64,000 bases of DNA from Alphaproteobacteria bacterium (lineage in GTDB: Bacteria > Pseudomonadota > Alphaproteobacteria > Micropepsales > Micropepsaceae), in NCBI GenBank assembly GCA_017308375.1, contig JAFKEW010000068.1, forward strand, positions 78,833 through 142,832. The letters run 5' to 3'. Made by a program: the position numbers and the translations under genes. This document shows, piece after piece, positions 45,351 through 54,087 of this stretch. Below the pieces are notes generated by a model. The model worked only from the letters and a program-made list of their open reading frames with translations. It did not search any database and had not been told where the DNA came from. Position 1 is the stretch's first letter. Each line of letters opens with the position of its first letter.

Positions 45351-45676
45351 ATGAGTGATACTTGGCGGAAAGTCCTGCAACTCATTGCTGCGAACGACTA
45401 TGTCGTATCCGCCCACGGCTATGACGAACGGCGGCGGATGATATATTTCTCTCCGACGTGCTTGAGGGCATCGGAAATGCTCGTGTCGTTGAGGATTATC
45501 CGGCTTTTGCGAAAGGGCCATGTGCACTCGTAAGGCAGGGAGCCGCCAGAACCGGTCCGATTCACGTGGTGTGGGGTATCCCCGCCGGAGCAGATCGCCC
45601 GGCTGTTCTGGTAACAGCGTACCGCCCTGATCCAGCGCGTTGGGCGGATGATTTCATGAGGCGAAAGAAGTCATGA
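45351..45676 (+). pseudogene. DUF4258-like protein gene, frameshifted
   Basis: Frame 1 (ATG at 45351) gives TWRKVLQLIAANDYVVSAHGYDE. After a one-base loss near 45430 the second frame continues DVLEGIGNARVVEDYPAF and ends in IHVVWGIPAGADRPAVLVTAYRPDP, the signature end of DUF4258 proteins. DUF4258 members are often RelE-like partners of small antitoxin-like genes. The last four bases overlap the next gene (ATGA). Either a decaying gene or a sequencing slip in the GGCGGCGG run. Confidence 0.7.
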
Positions 45677-45933
45677 GCAAAACATCGATCAAGCTGGTGC
45701 ATGAAGCGGATTACGCAGCGGAAATCCCCGTCACGCTTGTCGATGAGCCAGGCGGATGGTCCCCCTATTTGTCACCCGAAGATGCGGCCAAGCTTGATTC
45801 CGTCCGAAAGGCATTGCGGGAAGGCAATGTCGCAGCCGCGGCAAAGCACGGACGTGTTTTCAGGCTTCTTGCCGTCTCCGCGTGGGCCGCATCCCCAAGC
45901 AAGCGCGCCCGCGAACACAAGGCAGCGGAATAG
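45673..45933 (+). CDS. Small partner protein of the DUF4258 gene (antitoxin-like?)
   Basis: 86 aa. The sequence (IKLVHEADYAAEIPVTLVDE then GGWSPYLSPEDAAKLDSVRKALREG and AAAKHGRVFRL) is of a kind regularly found directly after DUF4258 genes. No DNA-binding domain is clear. The 4-bp overlap with the upstream gene shows tight coupling. An antitoxin or immunity role is suggested only by context. Confidence 0.65.
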   Translation: MSKTSIKLVHEADYAAEIPVTLVDEPGGWSPYLSPEDAAKLDSVRKALREGNVAAAAKHGRVFRLLAVSAWAASPSKRAREHKAAE

Positions 45934-45940
45934 AAAACAC

Positions 45941-46327
45941 TTACCAGATCGTCCGTATGCCGAATGCCTTAAAGGCCGGGTCCGCCGTCACCAGCGGCAT
46001 CTGCTCGATCTGCGACTGCGCGGCCAGCATGCGGTCGAACGGGTCACGATGGGCGCCTTCGATCAGGCCCGCACGCTGCGCATGAGGCGCCGAAATGGGA
46101 AGCACCTCCATGCCCTGTTCCGCCATGGTTTCGAGAAAGAAATTCGCGATGTGATTGGCCTCGGGCCATTTGCCGAGCCGGAATTTGTTGGCGAACTCCC
46201 AGACTGAAACCGCGCTCGCAACGCTGATGGTTTCGTCCGCTTCGATCACGGCCCGTGCGCGCTTCGAAAACCGCCGGTCGCCGTACAGAAACCAGAACAG
46301 CGCATGACTATCGAAGAGGATCTTCAT
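45941..46327 (-). CDS. PIN-domain ribonuclease toxin (VapC-like)
   Basis: 128 aa. The acidic PIN residues are visible: Asp in LLFDSHALFW-type start (ILFDSHALFWFL), Glu in SVWEFANK, Asp in RDPFDRMLAAQ and Asp in VTADPAF. Such toxins cut tRNA or rRNA when their antitoxin is degraded. Its start overlaps the end of the antitoxin gene by 20 bp, the standard order. All catalytic residues are kept. Confidence 0.9.
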   Translation of the reverse strand: MKILFDSHALFWFLYGDRRFSKRARAVIEADETISVASAVSVWEFANKFRLGKWPEANHIANFFLETMAEQGMEVLPISAPHAQRAGLIEGAHRDPFDRMLAAQSQIEQMPLVTADPAFKAFGIRTIW

Positions 46328-46574
46328 CCTCGCCGCCTTCCCACGCTTTCAATTCGTCTTCCGGCAGCGGATCGAAAAAGAAGCTATCCGGTAGCGCGGG
46401 CCATACACCCTTCATCGCACCGAATTTCGGGCGGCGTTTCACCGTTTCCATCGGAACCAGTTTCGCCACCGGCTTGTCGTCGCGCGCGATGATGATTTCC
46501 TCACCCGCTTCGGCACGCGCGATCAGACGCGACAATTGCGTCTTGGCCTCATGGATTTTGAAGATCGCACTCAT
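46308..46574 (-). CDS. Phd/YefM-type antitoxin
   Basis: 88 aa. The N-terminal half (FKIHEAKTQLSRLIARAEAG then EEIIIARDDKPVAKLVP) is the Phd/YefM DNA-binding dimer fold. The acidic C-terminus (PLPEDELKAWEGGEDEDP) would cover the toxin site. It is first in the pair. The ATG is directly next to two operator palindromes and only six bases after a -10-like hexamer, so the message is probably leaderless and autoregulated. Confidence 0.9.
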   Translation of the reverse strand: MSAIFKIHEAKTQLSRLIARAEAGEEIIIARDDKPVAKLVPMETVKRRPKFGAMKGVWPALPDSFFFDPLPEDELKAWEGGEDEDPLR

Positions 46575-46609
46575 TAGCTAATCATCTTAGCTAACCAACC
46601 GGAAGTCAA
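46574..46609 (-). promoter_or_regulatory. Promoter and twin TTAGCTAA operators of the toxin-antitoxin pair
   Basis: TTGACT (46609-46604), 17 bp, GATGAT (46586-46581) on the minus strand. Two self-inverse TTAGCTAA boxes (46574-46581 and 46587-46594) flank the -10 region and touch the ATG. This arrangement fits cooperative binding by antitoxin dimers. Confidence 0.65.
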
Positions 46610-46665
46610 GCCTTTGCCCATGGCTGGAAACTATTGATGGCGGGAAATTCTATCAGGCCGCCCCC

Positions 46666-47472
46666 TCAGGCTGGCCAGCACAACAGCGCACGCGCACGAG
46701 GGGCCAGCGCGATTGCACCGGCGTCGTCGAGGATCACGCATTCGCCGAGTTCAACCGCTTCGCCCGCCGCGGTGCACCCGGCCGAAAGCGGCACGAAACT
46801 GAACCGCCCTTTTCCCTCCGGCAACAGCGCGCATGCTTCGGGTCCGGACAGGTGCAGCAGGTGGAAATACGGCCCGCCGACGAGTTCGCGATTGTTGTCC
46901 GCGCCGATCCGACTGTCGCGCGTATCGTCGTGGCGGCCAGCCTTCGCGGCCGCAAGCCCGGCGGCAAGGTGCAATTCGCGCCCCCGCCCATAATCGTAGA
47001 GGCGGTAGGTACAATCGACATTCTGCTGAATCTCGACCACCGTCAGGCCGGCGCCGATGGCATGGATAGTTCCCGCCGGATTATAGAGGAAGTCGCCGGT
47101 TCTGGCGGGCCGCCAGTCGATCATTTCCGCGATGCTGCCATCAAGCGCCGCCCGCCTGAGCCTGTCGGTGTCGCTGTTCTCTCTGAGGCCGATGCCGAGT
47201 TCGGCACCGGGGCGGGCGTCGAGCACCAGCCAACATTCGTCCTTCCCGCACGGAAAGCCGGCCTTCCGTGCCACGGCATCGTCGGGATGGACCTGAATCG
47301 ACAACCGTTCCGAAGTGAAAAGGAATTTGACCATCAGCGGCGCGGCGCAGCCATCAGGATCCTCGAACCATATCTCGCCGATACGGCGGCCAGCGAAAGC
47401 GCCGAAAGCGGAAGGAATATTCGTTATGCCCCAAGGCTTCTCGACAATGCGGGTGCGCGTTCGGGTCAACAT
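46666..47472 (-). CDS. Class I mannose-6-phosphate isomerase-like protein
   Basis: 268 aa. Metal ligands are recognisable in SIQVHPDD, the DECWLVLDARPGAE block and AGTIHAIGAGLTVVEIQQ. RYLY-type DYGR follows. It interconverts mannose-6-P and fructose-6-P or acts on a similar sugar phosphate. It is shorter than E. coli ManA and matches the compact bacterial type. The ATG at 47472 removes 16 codons without family similarity. It could feed mannose released by the GH2 enzyme into glycolysis, but it lies 27 kb away and that link is only a thought. Confidence 0.85.
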   Translation of the reverse strand: MLTRTRTRIVEKPWGITNIPSAFGAFAGRRIGEIWFEDPDGCAAPLMVKFLFTSERLSIQVHPDDAVARKAGFPCGKDECWLVLDARPGAELGIGLRENSDTDRLRRAALDGSIAEMIDWRPARTGDFLYNPAGTIHAIGAGLTVVEIQQNVDCTYRLYDYGRGRELHLAAGLAAAKAGRHDDTRDSRIGADNNRELVGGPYFHLLHLSGPEACALLPEGKGRFSFVPLSAGCTAAGEAVELGECVILDDAGAIALAPRARALLCWPA

Positions 47473-47536
47473 CGCCAAACCATGCCGGGGCTCGCCGATA
47501 GCGTCAATGCCACGACGCATTCCAGACAGACGCCCA

Positions 47537-47986
47537 TTACCCCTTCGTCATGGCGGTGAAGCGTTTCTGCATTTCGGCCGGGCTGACCTCCTCTTTCCGC
47601 GTGGCCAGAAACCATTGGTGGCCGAACGGGTCGGCAATCAGGCCGGAGCGGTCGCCGTAGAACTGATCCTGCGCCGGACGCAGCACGGTGGCGCCCGCCT
47701 TTTCCGCCCGCGCCATCACCGTGTCCACATCATCGACATAAAGGTGCAGCTTGACCGGTGTGCCGCCAATCGACGCCGGGCTCAGCGCGCCGAAATCGGG
47801 ATGCTCGTCCGCCAGCATCAGCCGCGCGGCGCCAAACGCAATCTCGGCATGGCCGATGGTCTTGTCGGGATATTCCAGACGGTATTCCTCTTTCGCGCCC
47901 AGCACCTTTTCGTAGAAGGCGATCGCCTTCGCCGCACCCTTCACCACGATGTATGGCGTCAGTTCCGCCGGTTTCGGATGGCTCAT
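47537..47986 (-). CDS. VOC-family (PhnB/glyoxalase-like) protein
   Basis: 149 aa. It starts ELTPYIVVKGAAKAIAFYEKVLGAKE and ends in DPFGHQWFLATRKEEV, the two marks of PhnB-type vicinal-oxygen-chelate proteins. These bind small molecules and sometimes give resistance. It is divergent from a TetR gene; a palindrome lies in the shared 69-bp space, so it is probably controlled by that regulator. Confidence 0.88.
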   Translation of the reverse strand: MSHPKPAELTPYIVVKGAAKAIAFYEKVLGAKEEYRLEYPDKTIGHAEIAFGAARLMLADEHPDFGALSPASIGGTPVKLHLYVDDVDTVMARAEKAGATVLRPAQDQFYGDRSGLIADPFGHQWFLATRKEEVSPAEMQKRFTAMTKG

Positions 47987-48017
47987 GACCGTCTCCCTTG
48001 CGTGCCTGATTAAATTA

Positions 48018-48034
48018 CGTTACGTACCGTAACG
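48018..48034. promoter_or_regulatory. Palindromic operator between VOC and TetR genes
   Basis: CGTTACG-TAC-CGTAACG is a perfect 7-bp inverted repeat with a 3-bp centre. It lies 22 bp before the TetR ATG, with TATAAG at 48037-48042 as a possible -10 for tetR. Confidence 0.65.
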
Positions 48035-48055
48035 AATATAAGGCGCGAGTCAAGT

Positions 48056-48652
48056 ATGGTCGAAAAGAAACCCGCCCGCGGCCGCCCCCGCGACCCCGCG
48101 CTGCGCAGGAAAATCATCGCCGCCGCGGCCGCCCTTCTGGATGAAGGCGGCATCACCGCGGTGACGATGGAGGCGGTGGCGGCCAAGGCGCGCGTCGGCA
48201 AGCCCACGCTCTATCGCGAATGGCCCAATGCACAGGCGCTCGCCATGGCGGCCTTTCTCGAAACCACCAGGGCGCAAAAGCCCCGCACGGGAAAAACCAG
48301 ACCGCTCGATGCCTTGCGCGAACAGTTGCGTGCCATCGCGCGCGGCTTTTCCACCCGCAGCGGGCGCAACACCGCGATGATGATCGCCGCTGCCCAGCAC
48401 GACAGCGAACTGGCCAAGGTGTTCCGCAACCGCTTCATCATGGCCCGGCGCGAGGAAGGGCGCACCCTTCTCGCCCGCGCGATTGCGGCGGGCGCCTTGC
48501 GCGTCGATACCGACCCCGATCTGGCGCTGGATCTGATTTATGCGCCGCTTTATTTCCGGCTGCTGATCGGGCACGGCCCACTTGATGCCGCCTTCACCGA
48601 TGCCATTCTCGATGCGGCGCTGAAAGGTCTCGGCAATCCCCGCAAACGCTGA
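48056..48652 (+). CDS. TetR/AcrR-family regulator
   Basis: 198 aa. The DNA-binding domain follows a basic arm (PARGRPRDPALRRKIIAAAA then DEGGITAVTMEAVAAKARVGKPTLYREWPN). The C-terminal domain matches the TetR_C group with LDLIYAPLYFRLLIGHGPL. It is divergent to the VOC gene and faces a 17-bp palindrome. Control of itself and of the VOC gene is likely. Confidence 0.88.
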   Translation: MVEKKPARGRPRDPALRRKIIAAAAALLDEGGITAVTMEAVAAKARVGKPTLYREWPNAQALAMAAFLETTRAQKPRTGKTRPLDALREQLRAIARGFSTRSGRNTAMMIAAAQHDSELAKVFRNRFIMARREEGRTLLARAIAAGALRVDTDPDLALDLIYAPLYFRLLIGHGPLDAAFTDAILDAALKGLGNPRKR

Positions 48653-48656
48653 CGTT

Positions 48657-49559
48657 TTATCCTGCCTGTCCGGTCCAGTTTTCCGGCGGCGGCACCAGTG
48701 TGCGATAGGCGAACGCACTCGCCCCCAAAGTCAGCCCGAACATGAAGGGCGACAGCACGAAACCCAGTCCCGAAATCATCGGCAGATGGCTTTTCATCTG
48801 CTGCATCCGGCTTGCTACCGCCGCCAGATCGCCGGCCTCTTTCGGGGTCACGGCATTGCCGCCGACAATGGCATATTCCAGCCCCACCATCAGCAGAGCG
48901 ACCGGCAGCAACGTCACCGCCAGCACCGCGGCCATGCGCCAGAAATTGCCCCGGCTCAATTGCCAGCCGCGGACGAGGCTGATGCGTTCCTCCGCCACCG
49001 TCACCGGCGCCACCAGAAAGCTGAGCCGGACCGCGATATAAATCAGCGCGGCATAGACGATCAGCATGATCGCCCCGCCAATACCGACCGCGGTCGTCTT
49101 GGCCAGGCCCACGCCCAACCCCTTCGCCAATCCGCCGATCAGCCCGGCCACCAGCCCGGCTGCCAGCACCACCACCGCCGCGATCACGAACAGCGCGAAG
49201 ATCAGGCCCAGAACCGCGCCGCACATCCGCCATTCCGCCACGCCCAGTGAAAAGTGAATGAAGTTCACCGGCCGCGTTTCGCCCAGCGCCAGCCGCGTCA
49301 CCGCGACATAGATCATCGCGTAGAAAATCAGCGACACGAAGGCGAACAGCAGCAACAGCGTGAAGGCCTGCCCGATCGCGGCGGGATTGTTCTCGGCCGC
49401 GGCGCGCGAAAAACTCTCGTAATAGGGTGCCGCCCCGAAATACCCGCCGGCCGTCACCACCAGCATCGGCAGCCAGATCTGCGCGATGATCTGGCCCAGA
49501 TGCCCGAATGTGAAGCCATAGGCATAGCCAATGGTGGTGCCGACCGGAATCTTGCCCAT
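48657..49559 (-). CDS. Multi-pass membrane protein of unknown function
   Basis: 300 aa with about six hydrophobic segments (for example LLLLFAFVSLIFYAMIYVAV and VIAAVVVLAAGLVAGLIGGL). The loop VAEERISLVRGWQLSRGNFWR resembles the membrane domain seen in glycerophosphodiester phosphodiesterase-associated and DUF-type proteins. The ATG at 49559 has AAGGG upstream; the very long frame to 50180 is antisense to the amidase. It converges on the TetR gene with only four bases between stops. Function unknown. Confidence 0.8.
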   Translation of the reverse strand: MGKIPVGTTIGYAYGFTFGHLGQIIAQIWLPMLVVTAGGYFGAAPYYESFSRAAAENNPAAIGQAFTLLLLFAFVSLIFYAMIYVAVTRLALGETRPVNFIHFSLGVAEWRMCGAVLGLIFALFVIAAVVVLAAGLVAGLIGGLAKGLGVGLAKTTAVGIGGAIMLIVYAALIYIAVRLSFLVAPVTVAEERISLVRGWQLSRGNFWRMAAVLAVTLLPVALLMVGLEYAIVGGNAVTPKEAGDLAAVASRMQQMKSHLPMISGLGFVLSPFMFGLTLGASAFAYRTLVPPPENWTGQAG

Positions 49560-49676
49560 AAAACCCTTCCCTTGCGCCGCCATGTTAGGGGGCGTGCGGA
49601 TCGCCCGCAATCGTGACAACCGCGCCGCTCTGCCGTTAAGCTCGCCGGTAAACAGATAATGGGAGGAGGGGTAAAA

Positions 49677-51107
49677 ATGGCCTTCGCGGAATATGGCGAT
49701 TATGACGGGCTTGGCCTTGCAGGCCTTGTCGCGAAGAAAAAGGTCAAACCGGCCGAGCTGCTGGAGGAGGCGATTGCCCGCGCCGAACGGCTCAATCCGA
49801 AACTGAACGCCATCGTCTACAAGGATTATGACAATGCGCGTGCCGCCGCGAAGGGCAGATTGCCCAGGGGGCCGTTCGCGGGCGTGCCGTTTCTGCTGAA
49901 AGATATTTTCGCGCTCACCACCACCATGCCGACGCGCCAGGCCTCGCGCTTCATGCCCGCCATGCCGTGGCCGCATGATTGCCTGCTGGTCACCCGCTTC
50001 AAGGCCGCGGGCCTTATCCCCTTCGGCAAAACCAACGTGCCGGAATTCGGCATCGTCGCCACGACGGAGCCTGCGCTCTACGGCCCCGCACACAATCCGT
50101 GGAACCTGGCGCACTCCACCGGCGGCTCCTCCGGTGGCTCTGCGGCATCGGTCGCGGCGGGCATCGTGCCGCTGGCGCACGCCAATGATGGCGGCGGCTC
50201 CATCCGCATTCCGGCGTCGTGTTGCGGCCTTGTCGGGCTGAAGCCGTCACGCGGGCGCATCTCGAATGCCCCGGATTTCGGCGAATTTGTCGATGGCCTT
50301 GCCACCGATCTCGTGGTCTCGAAAACCGTGCGCGATACGGCCGCCGCGCTCGATGCGGTTGCGGGCGCGGTCTCGGGCGATCCCTATTGGGCCCCGCCAG
50401 CACCCGCATCCTATCTCGATGCGATCCGGCGAAAACCGAAGCGGCTGCGCATCGCCTTTGCCACCGCCAAGCTGGACGGCACCGCCTATCACCCCGATTG
50501 CAAGGCGGCGGTTCAGGCCGCGGCCAGGGCCTGCCGTGCCGCGGGGCATGATGTGGAAGAAGCCTCTCCCCACCTCGATCAAGCCATCCTTATTCCGGCC
50601 TTCATGGCGCTGTGGGGGGCCAACCTCGCCGCCGGGATCGACATGCTGGCCGATGCGGTCGGCCGCAAACCGAAGGATGACGAACTCGAAGGCGTCACCT
50701 GGGGCCTTTATGAGGCGGGCAAGAACGTCACCGCGGTCGAACTTCTGAAAGCCAAGGCGGCGCTGCAGCTTGCGGGCCGTGAAACCGCCCGCTTCCATGA
50801 AACATACGATGTCTGGATCACGCCCACACTTGGCCGCCCGCCGGTGAAGCTCGGCACCTTCGATATGAGCCAGCGCGATTCGACCAGATCCTTCGCCGAA
50901 CAGATTGATTACGTGCCGTTCACCGCGATGCAGAACGCCACCGGCCAACCCGCCATCAATATTCCGCTTTACTGGAACAAGGAAGGCCTGCCCGTCGGCA
51001 CGCAATTCGTCGGCCGCTTCGGGGATGAGGAAACACTTCTGCGCCTCGCCGCCCAACTCGAAAAATCCGCACCCTGGAAAGATCAATACAGCAAGATAAG
51101 GCTCTAA
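49677..51107 (+). CDS. Amidase signature enzyme, copy 1
   Basis: 476 aa. The Ser-cisSer-Lys triad is intact: Lys in GVPFLLKD, cis-Ser in [12 protein letters not shown] and nucleophile Ser in [12 protein letters not shown]. The substrate pocket segment is [21 protein letters not shown]. It hydrolyses an amide bond of an unknown substrate in the cytoplasm. A strong GGAGGAGGGG precedes the ATG at 49677. It is the first of three tandem homologues; copy 2 starts two bases after its stop. Confidence 0.9.
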   Translation: MAFAEYGDYDGLGLAGLVAKKKVKPAELLEEAIARAERLNPKLNAIVYKDYDNARAAAKGRLPRGPFAGVPFLLKDIFALTTTMPTRQASRFMPAMPWPHDCLLVTRFKAAGLIPFGKTNVPEFGIVATTEPALYGPAHNPWNLAHSTGGSSGGSAASVAAGIVPLAHANDGGGSIRIPASCCGLVGLKPSRGRISNAPDFGEFVDGLATDLVVSKTVRDTAAALDAVAGAVSGDPYWAPPAPASYLDAIRRKPKRLRIAFATAKLDGTAYHPDCKAAVQAAARACRAAGHDVEEASPHLDQAILIPAFMALWGANLAAGIDMLADAVGRKPKDDELEGVTWGLYEAGKNVTAVELLKAKAALQLAGRETARFHETYDVWITPTLGRPPVKLGTFDMSQRDSTRSFAEQIDYVPFTAMQNATGQPAINIPLYWNKEGLPVGTQFVGRFGDEETLLRLAAQLEKSAPWKDQYSKIRL

Positions 51108-51109
51108 CC

Positions 51110-52543
51110 ATGTCCTTCAGCGAATATGATCAGTACGATGCCCTCGGCCTTGCCGCCCTCATCGCCAAAAAGAAAATCTCCGCCCGCGAAGTGGTGGAGG
51201 AGGCGATTGCCCGCGCCGAAAAACTGAACCCCGCGCTCAACGCCATTGTGTTTGCGGCCTATGACCGGGCACGCGATGCCGCGAAGGGCAAATTGCCCAA
51301 GGGGCCATTCACCGGCGTTCCCACATTGTTGAAGGATATGCGGGCCGGCGCCATCGGCATGCCGACGCGCAACGGCTCACGCTATGTCCCGGCCGTGCTG
51401 GCCGATCACGATTCCACATTGGTTGCGCGCTATCGCGCCGCCGGTCTCATCCCGCTCGGCAAAACCAATGTGCCGGAATTCGGCATCCTGCCCACCACCG
51501 AATCCAAACTCTATGGCCCGGCGCACAACCCATGGAATCTGGCGCACTCCACCGGCGGTTCGTCCGGCGGATCGGCGGCGGCCGTGGCCGCCGGCATCGT
51601 GCCGATTGCGCATGCCACCGATGGCGGCGGTTCGATCCGTATTCCGGCGTCGTGTTGCGGGTTGATCGGGCTCAAGGTTTCGCGCGGCCGCATCAGCCAG
51701 GGCCCCGATTATGGCGATGCCACCAGCGGGCTCTCAGTGGACAATGTGGTGGCGCGCAGTGTGCGCGACGTGGCCGCCGCTCTCGATATTTCGTCGCCGG
51801 TCGATTACGGCGATCCCTACACCGCGCCGCCGCCCGAAGGCTCTTACCTCGACGGCATCAAGCGCAAGACCAAACGCCTGCGTGTCGCGGTGACGTACAA
51901 GGCGCTGAACGGCAAAACCCTGCACCCCGATGTCGTCGCGGCGGTGAAGAAAACCGCCAAGCTGTGCGAAGACCTCGGCCATATTGTTGAGGAGGTGACA
52001 CCGCCCCTCAACGGTGCGGTGCTGACCCCCGCCTTCATGACCGTGTGGGCCGCCAATGCCGCGTTCGGCCTCGAACAATTGGCAAAACTCACCGGCACAC
52101 CGCCCTCCACCAAGGTGGTGGAGGGGTTGACCCTTGGCCTCTACCGCGCCGGCAAGAAAGTCAGCGCGGTCGAATTGATGGCGGCGAAACAGGCAATGAC
52201 CATGGCCAGCCGCACCATGGCGCAATTCCACGACACCTATGATGTCTGGCTCAACGCCACGCTGGGCGCGCCGCCGATCAGGCTCGGCATCATCGACATC
52301 GATGAGGAAGACCCCAACAAGGCGTTCGCGCCGATCTTCGGGTATGTGCCGTTCACCGCGATGCAGAACGCCACCGGCCAGCCTGCAATCCAACTACCGC
52401 TCAACGTCAACAAGGCGGGGCTTCCGATCGGCGTGCAATTCGTCGCCCGCTATGGCGGCGAGATGACATTGCTGAAACTTGCTGTCGAACTGGAAAAGGC
52501 CGCACCCTGGGCCGGGCGCCGCGCCAGTCTGAAGGCCAGATAA
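51110..52543 (+). CDS. Amidase signature enzyme, copy 2
   Basis: 477 aa. Triad segments are [20 protein letters not shown] and [12 protein letters not shown]. It is closely related to copy 1 throughout (same N-terminal [20 protein letters not shown] pattern) and must stem from a tandem duplication. The region after FHDTYDVWL differs enough to suggest another substrate. It is in an operon with copies 1 and 3. Confidence 0.9.
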   Translation: MSFSEYDQYDALGLAALIAKKKISAREVVEEAIARAEKLNPALNAIVFAAYDRARDAAKGKLPKGPFTGVPTLLKDMRAGAIGMPTRNGSRYVPAVLADHDSTLVARYRAAGLIPLGKTNVPEFGILPTTESKLYGPAHNPWNLAHSTGGSSGGSAAAVAAGIVPIAHATDGGGSIRIPASCCGLIGLKVSRGRISQGPDYGDATSGLSVDNVVARSVRDVAAALDISSPVDYGDPYTAPPPEGSYLDGIKRKTKRLRVAVTYKALNGKTLHPDVVAAVKKTAKLCEDLGHIVEEVTPPLNGAVLTPAFMTVWAANAAFGLEQLAKLTGTPPSTKVVEGLTLGLYRAGKKVSAVELMAAKQAMTMASRTMAQFHDTYDVWLNATLGAPPIRLGIIDIDEEDPNKAFAPIFGYVPFTAMQNATGQPAIQLPLNVNKAGLPIGVQFVARYGGEMTLLKLAVELEKAAPWAGRRASLKAR

Positions 52544-52569
52544 AGGACCAAACAACGGAGGAAGCGATC

Positions 52570-54003
52570 ATGGGCTTTGCGGAATATGATCACTATGACG
52601 GTCTTGGTCTTGCCCATCTGGTGCGCCAGCGTGCGGTGTCGCCGCTCGAACTGGTCGAAGAAGCGGTCGCGCGCATCGAACGGCACAATCCCAAACTGAA
52701 TGCCGTCGTCTACAAGGCTTATGACGAGGCGCACAAAACCGCGCAAGGCAAACTACCCGATGGCCCGTTCAAGGGCGTGCCATTCCTGATCAAGGACATC
52801 GGCATGCCGGTCAAAGGCTGGCCGATGACCAATGGCTCCGCTTACCTCAGGGGCTATGTCAGCCCGGATGATTGCGAGCTGACGCGGCGTTACCGCGCCT
52901 CCGGCGCCGTGTTGGTCGGCAAGACCAACACGCCCGAATTCGGCATTCCCGGCACCACCGAAGGGCGCTTCCTCGGCATCTGCCGCAATCCGTGGAATCC
53001 GGATCACAGTTCGGGCGGCTCCTCCGGCGGGGCGGCGGCCGCGGTCGCTTCCGGCATGGTGCCGCTTGCCCATGGCAGCGACGGGCTTGGCTCCATCCGC
53101 ATTCCATCGGCGCAATGCGGCCTTGTCGGGCTCAAGCCGACACAATTCCGCAATCCCGGCGGGCCGGATGACCGGGGCCGCGCCCATGGTTTCATCCTCG
53201 ACCATGTGCTGACCCGCAGCGTGCGCGATTGCGCCGCGATGCTCGACTGGACCGGCACGCCGGAAGACGATTCCCCCTATCCCCCGCCGCAGAAAGCGCG
53301 GGGGTATATGGAGGAGATTGAGACCGCGCCCGGCCGCCTCAACATCGCGTTTACGACCGAAAACCCTTCCGGCACACCGCTGTCGGCCGATGTGCAGCGT
53401 GTGTTCGACGAGACCGTGAAACTCTTGGGCGAACTCGGCCACACCATGATCGAGAAACGCAGCCTTGGTGTTGACTGGCGCAAGCTCTACCGCGCGCAAG
53501 GCTGCGTATCCGGTGCGATGTTCGCCGCCTCGATGGCGGAATGGAAAGCGGTTCTGGGCCGCGATCCGAAAGAGGACGATCTCGAACCGCTCGCCTGGGC
53601 GAGTTACCGCGCCGGTCAGGCACTGTCGTCCGAACAGATCGGCTGGGGCCTGCAAACCCTGCGGCTGATGTCGCGGCAGATCATCGGCCTGTGGCGCGAA
53701 TTCGATGTGCTGCTCACCCCCGTCACCATCACGCCGGCCCCACCCATCGGCCATCTCGACCCGGTGCATGTGGAGCCGCGCGAATTCAACCGCCGTCAGG
53801 CGCGCGTGTTCGGCTACACCCCGCCCTTCAACATCACGGGCCAACCTTCCATGTCATTGCCGCTTGGCTGGTCGGCGGACAATCTGCCCATCGGCATGAT
53901 GTTCACCACCCGCTATTCGGATGAGGCAACACTCTTCCGCCTCGCCGCCCAACTGGAACAGGCCCGGCCCTGGCGCGAAAAACGTCCGCCGATTTGGGGT
54001 TGA
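52570..54003 (+). CDS. Amidase signature enzyme, copy 3
   Basis: 477 aa. The triad segments are GVPFLIKD, SSGGSSGGAAAA and SDGLGSIRIPSA. It is more distant than copies 1 and 2 are from each other: the nucleophile loop has GLGSIRIPSAQ, and the C-terminal part has FDVLLTPVTITPAPPIGHLD. A GGAGGAAG site precedes the ATG, 26 bp after copy 2. This copy looks like a canonical aryl/acyl amidase. Confidence 0.9.
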   Translation: MGFAEYDHYDGLGLAHLVRQRAVSPLELVEEAVARIERHNPKLNAVVYKAYDEAHKTAQGKLPDGPFKGVPFLIKDIGMPVKGWPMTNGSAYLRGYVSPDDCELTRRYRASGAVLVGKTNTPEFGIPGTTEGRFLGICRNPWNPDHSSGGSSGGAAAAVASGMVPLAHGSDGLGSIRIPSAQCGLVGLKPTQFRNPGGPDDRGRAHGFILDHVLTRSVRDCAAMLDWTGTPEDDSPYPPPQKARGYMEEIETAPGRLNIAFTTENPSGTPLSADVQRVFDETVKLLGELGHTMIEKRSLGVDWRKLYRAQGCVSGAMFAASMAEWKAVLGRDPKEDDLEPLAWASYRAGQALSSEQIGWGLQTLRLMSRQIIGLWREFDVLLTPVTITPAPPIGHLDPVHVEPREFNRRQARVFGYTPPFNITGQPSMSLPLGWSADNLPIGMMFTTRYSDEATLFRLAAQLEQARPWREKRPPIWG

Positions 54004-54087
54004 ACAGGGCGGACTTGAACGGGGGCGTCAGGCGGCTATGGTCCGCCGACGCGGCCGGGCTTTTCCGGCGCGGCGGAACGGTGGATC

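Noticed and set aside
49560..50180. N-terminal extension of the membrane protein at 48657
   Set aside because: It is antisense to the first amidase; the ATG at 49559 has a ribosome-binding site and starts the hydrophobic protein.
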